The notes under the pieces are model-generated. The model did not search any database and was not told the DNA's origin. It saw only the letters and a program-made list of their open reading frames with translations. Below, one piece after another: positions 5,032 to 5,337 of a DNA stretch of 5,337 nt. Origin of the DNA: Actinomycetales bacterium (lineage in GTDB: Bacteria; Actinomycetota; Actinomycetes; Actinomycetales; BWSM-131); assembly GCA_030149025.1 (NCBI GenBank), contig JASBSH010000142.1, forward strand, positions 1-5,337, read 5' to 3'. A program made the translations under genes and the position numbers. Every line of letters begins with the position of its first letter. Positions within the stretch are counted from its first letter, which is position 1.

Positions 5032-5076
5032 GGCGGACCTGTCCCCGTGGCCGACCTGTCCCCGTTGGCCGACCTG
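5032..5076. repeat. Imperfect tandem repeat of 17-18 bp, about 2.6 copies
   Basis: GGCGGACCTGTCCCCGT (5032-5048), GGCCGACCTGTCCCCGTT (5049-5066) and a partial GGCCGACCTG (5067-5076) follow one another. They lie in the gap between the convergent 78-residue and HNH genes. The remainder of 5007-5137 is C-rich, with no gene or convincing terminator hairpin seen on either strand. Confidence 0.8.
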
Positions 5077-5137
5077 GCACTGCTACGCCCCCCGCCCGCT
5101 CGTCCCCTCCGCGTCCCGCTGCTCCTTGTCGGGCTCG

Positions 5138-5337
5138 TTAGTCGGGGGCGAGGGGGTCTGGTGCTCGGACCTCGTAGGTGTGTCCGGTGGGTGTGGTCCA
5201 GATGAAGGTGCCGGGTTCGGGTTGGGTCAGGTGCCAGCCGTCGGTTTGTTTGAGCCGGTGGTGGCGTCGGCACAGGGCGCCGAGGTTGCCGGGGCAGGTG
5301 GAGCCCTCGGGGTGGGCGATGGTGTGGTCCAGGTCGC
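5138..5337 (-). CDS. HNH endonuclease, C-terminal fragment (DUF222/13E12-type), start beyond window edge
   Basis: Reading the minus strand from 5335 down to TAA at 5140-5138 gives 65 residues with no stop before the end. It begins DLDHTIAHPEG, continues with NLGALCRRHHRLK (17-29) and ends with GWHLTQPEPGTFIWTTPTGHTY (33-54) before a short Pro/Ala tail. This is the typical C-terminus of actinobacterial HNH proteins that carry a DUF222 (13E12-repeat) domain in front. D3-H4, N17 and H25/H26 supply the HNH metal and catalytic residues. Only the last part of a protein that is usually 350-550 residues long is present, so intactness cannot be judged. These proteins occur in many copies in some actinomycete genomes and are not evidence of a mobile element on their own. 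The gene converges on the + strand genes and is unlikely to share their role. Confidence 0.9.
   Translation of the reverse strand, partial: DLDHTIAHPEGSTCPGNLGALCRRHHRLKQTDGWHLTQPEPGTFIWTTPTGHTYEVRAPDPLAPD

Overview
The window is about 5.3 kb of very GC-rich DNA with G/C-ending codons, strong purine-rich ribosome binding sites and tightly packed genes. Together with the gene types (a DUF222/13E12-type HNH endonuclease, an IclR regulator directly before a ketoacid dehydrogenase operon, a conserved-looking small helical protein), this points to the chromosome of an actinomycete. No genus can be assigned from the sequence alone.

Layout, left to right. A nearly complete YbhB/YbcL (PEBP) family protein runs off the left edge (2-448, +). 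It is followed by a crotonase-superfamily protein (506-1327, +) that lacks both catalytic glutamates of a normal enoyl-CoA hydratase. A GC-rich hairpin sits directly after its stop. Then comes an IclR-family regulator (1468-2211, +) with a good sigma70-type promoter in front. After a 105-bp gap lies a three-gene operon: thiamine-diphosphate 2-oxoacid/acetoin dehydrogenase E1 alpha (2317-3366), E1 beta (3392-4435) and a 77-residue free-standing lipoyl-domain protein (4432-4665) that overlaps E1 beta by ATGA. Next is a 78-residue helical protein of unknown function (4770-5006, +). At the right edge is the C-terminal end of an HNH endonuclease on the minus strand (5138-5337), convergent with the rest. 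It has no start codon inside the window.

How the genes may work together. E1 alpha and beta should form the thiamine-diphosphate enzyme that decarboxylates or cleaves an oxo substrate and reductively acylates a lipoyl arm. Here the arm is a separate small protein rather than the N-terminal part of an E2 acyltransferase, and no E2 catalytic domain or E3 is present in the window. The E1 alpha loop near its C-terminus (WGHFEGD) resembles acetoin dehydrogenases more than pyruvate or branched-chain enzymes, but the substrate is not settled. The IclR protein is the obvious candidate regulator. A 10-bp sequence, CGTTGTCACC, occurs once before its own gene, overlapping the -35 box, and once before the E1 alpha gene. 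The crotonase-like gene is on the same strand and could act on the acyl product, but it is separated by a hairpin and the regulator's own promoter, so this link is only inferred.

The most interesting points are the E2-less E1/lipoyl module, the glutamate-less crotonase next to it, the shared upstream 10-mer, and the unrecognised 78-residue protein. No RNA genes, insertion sequences, CRISPR arrays or replication origins were seen. No gene-free stretch exceeds 300 bases; the longest is about 140 bases.
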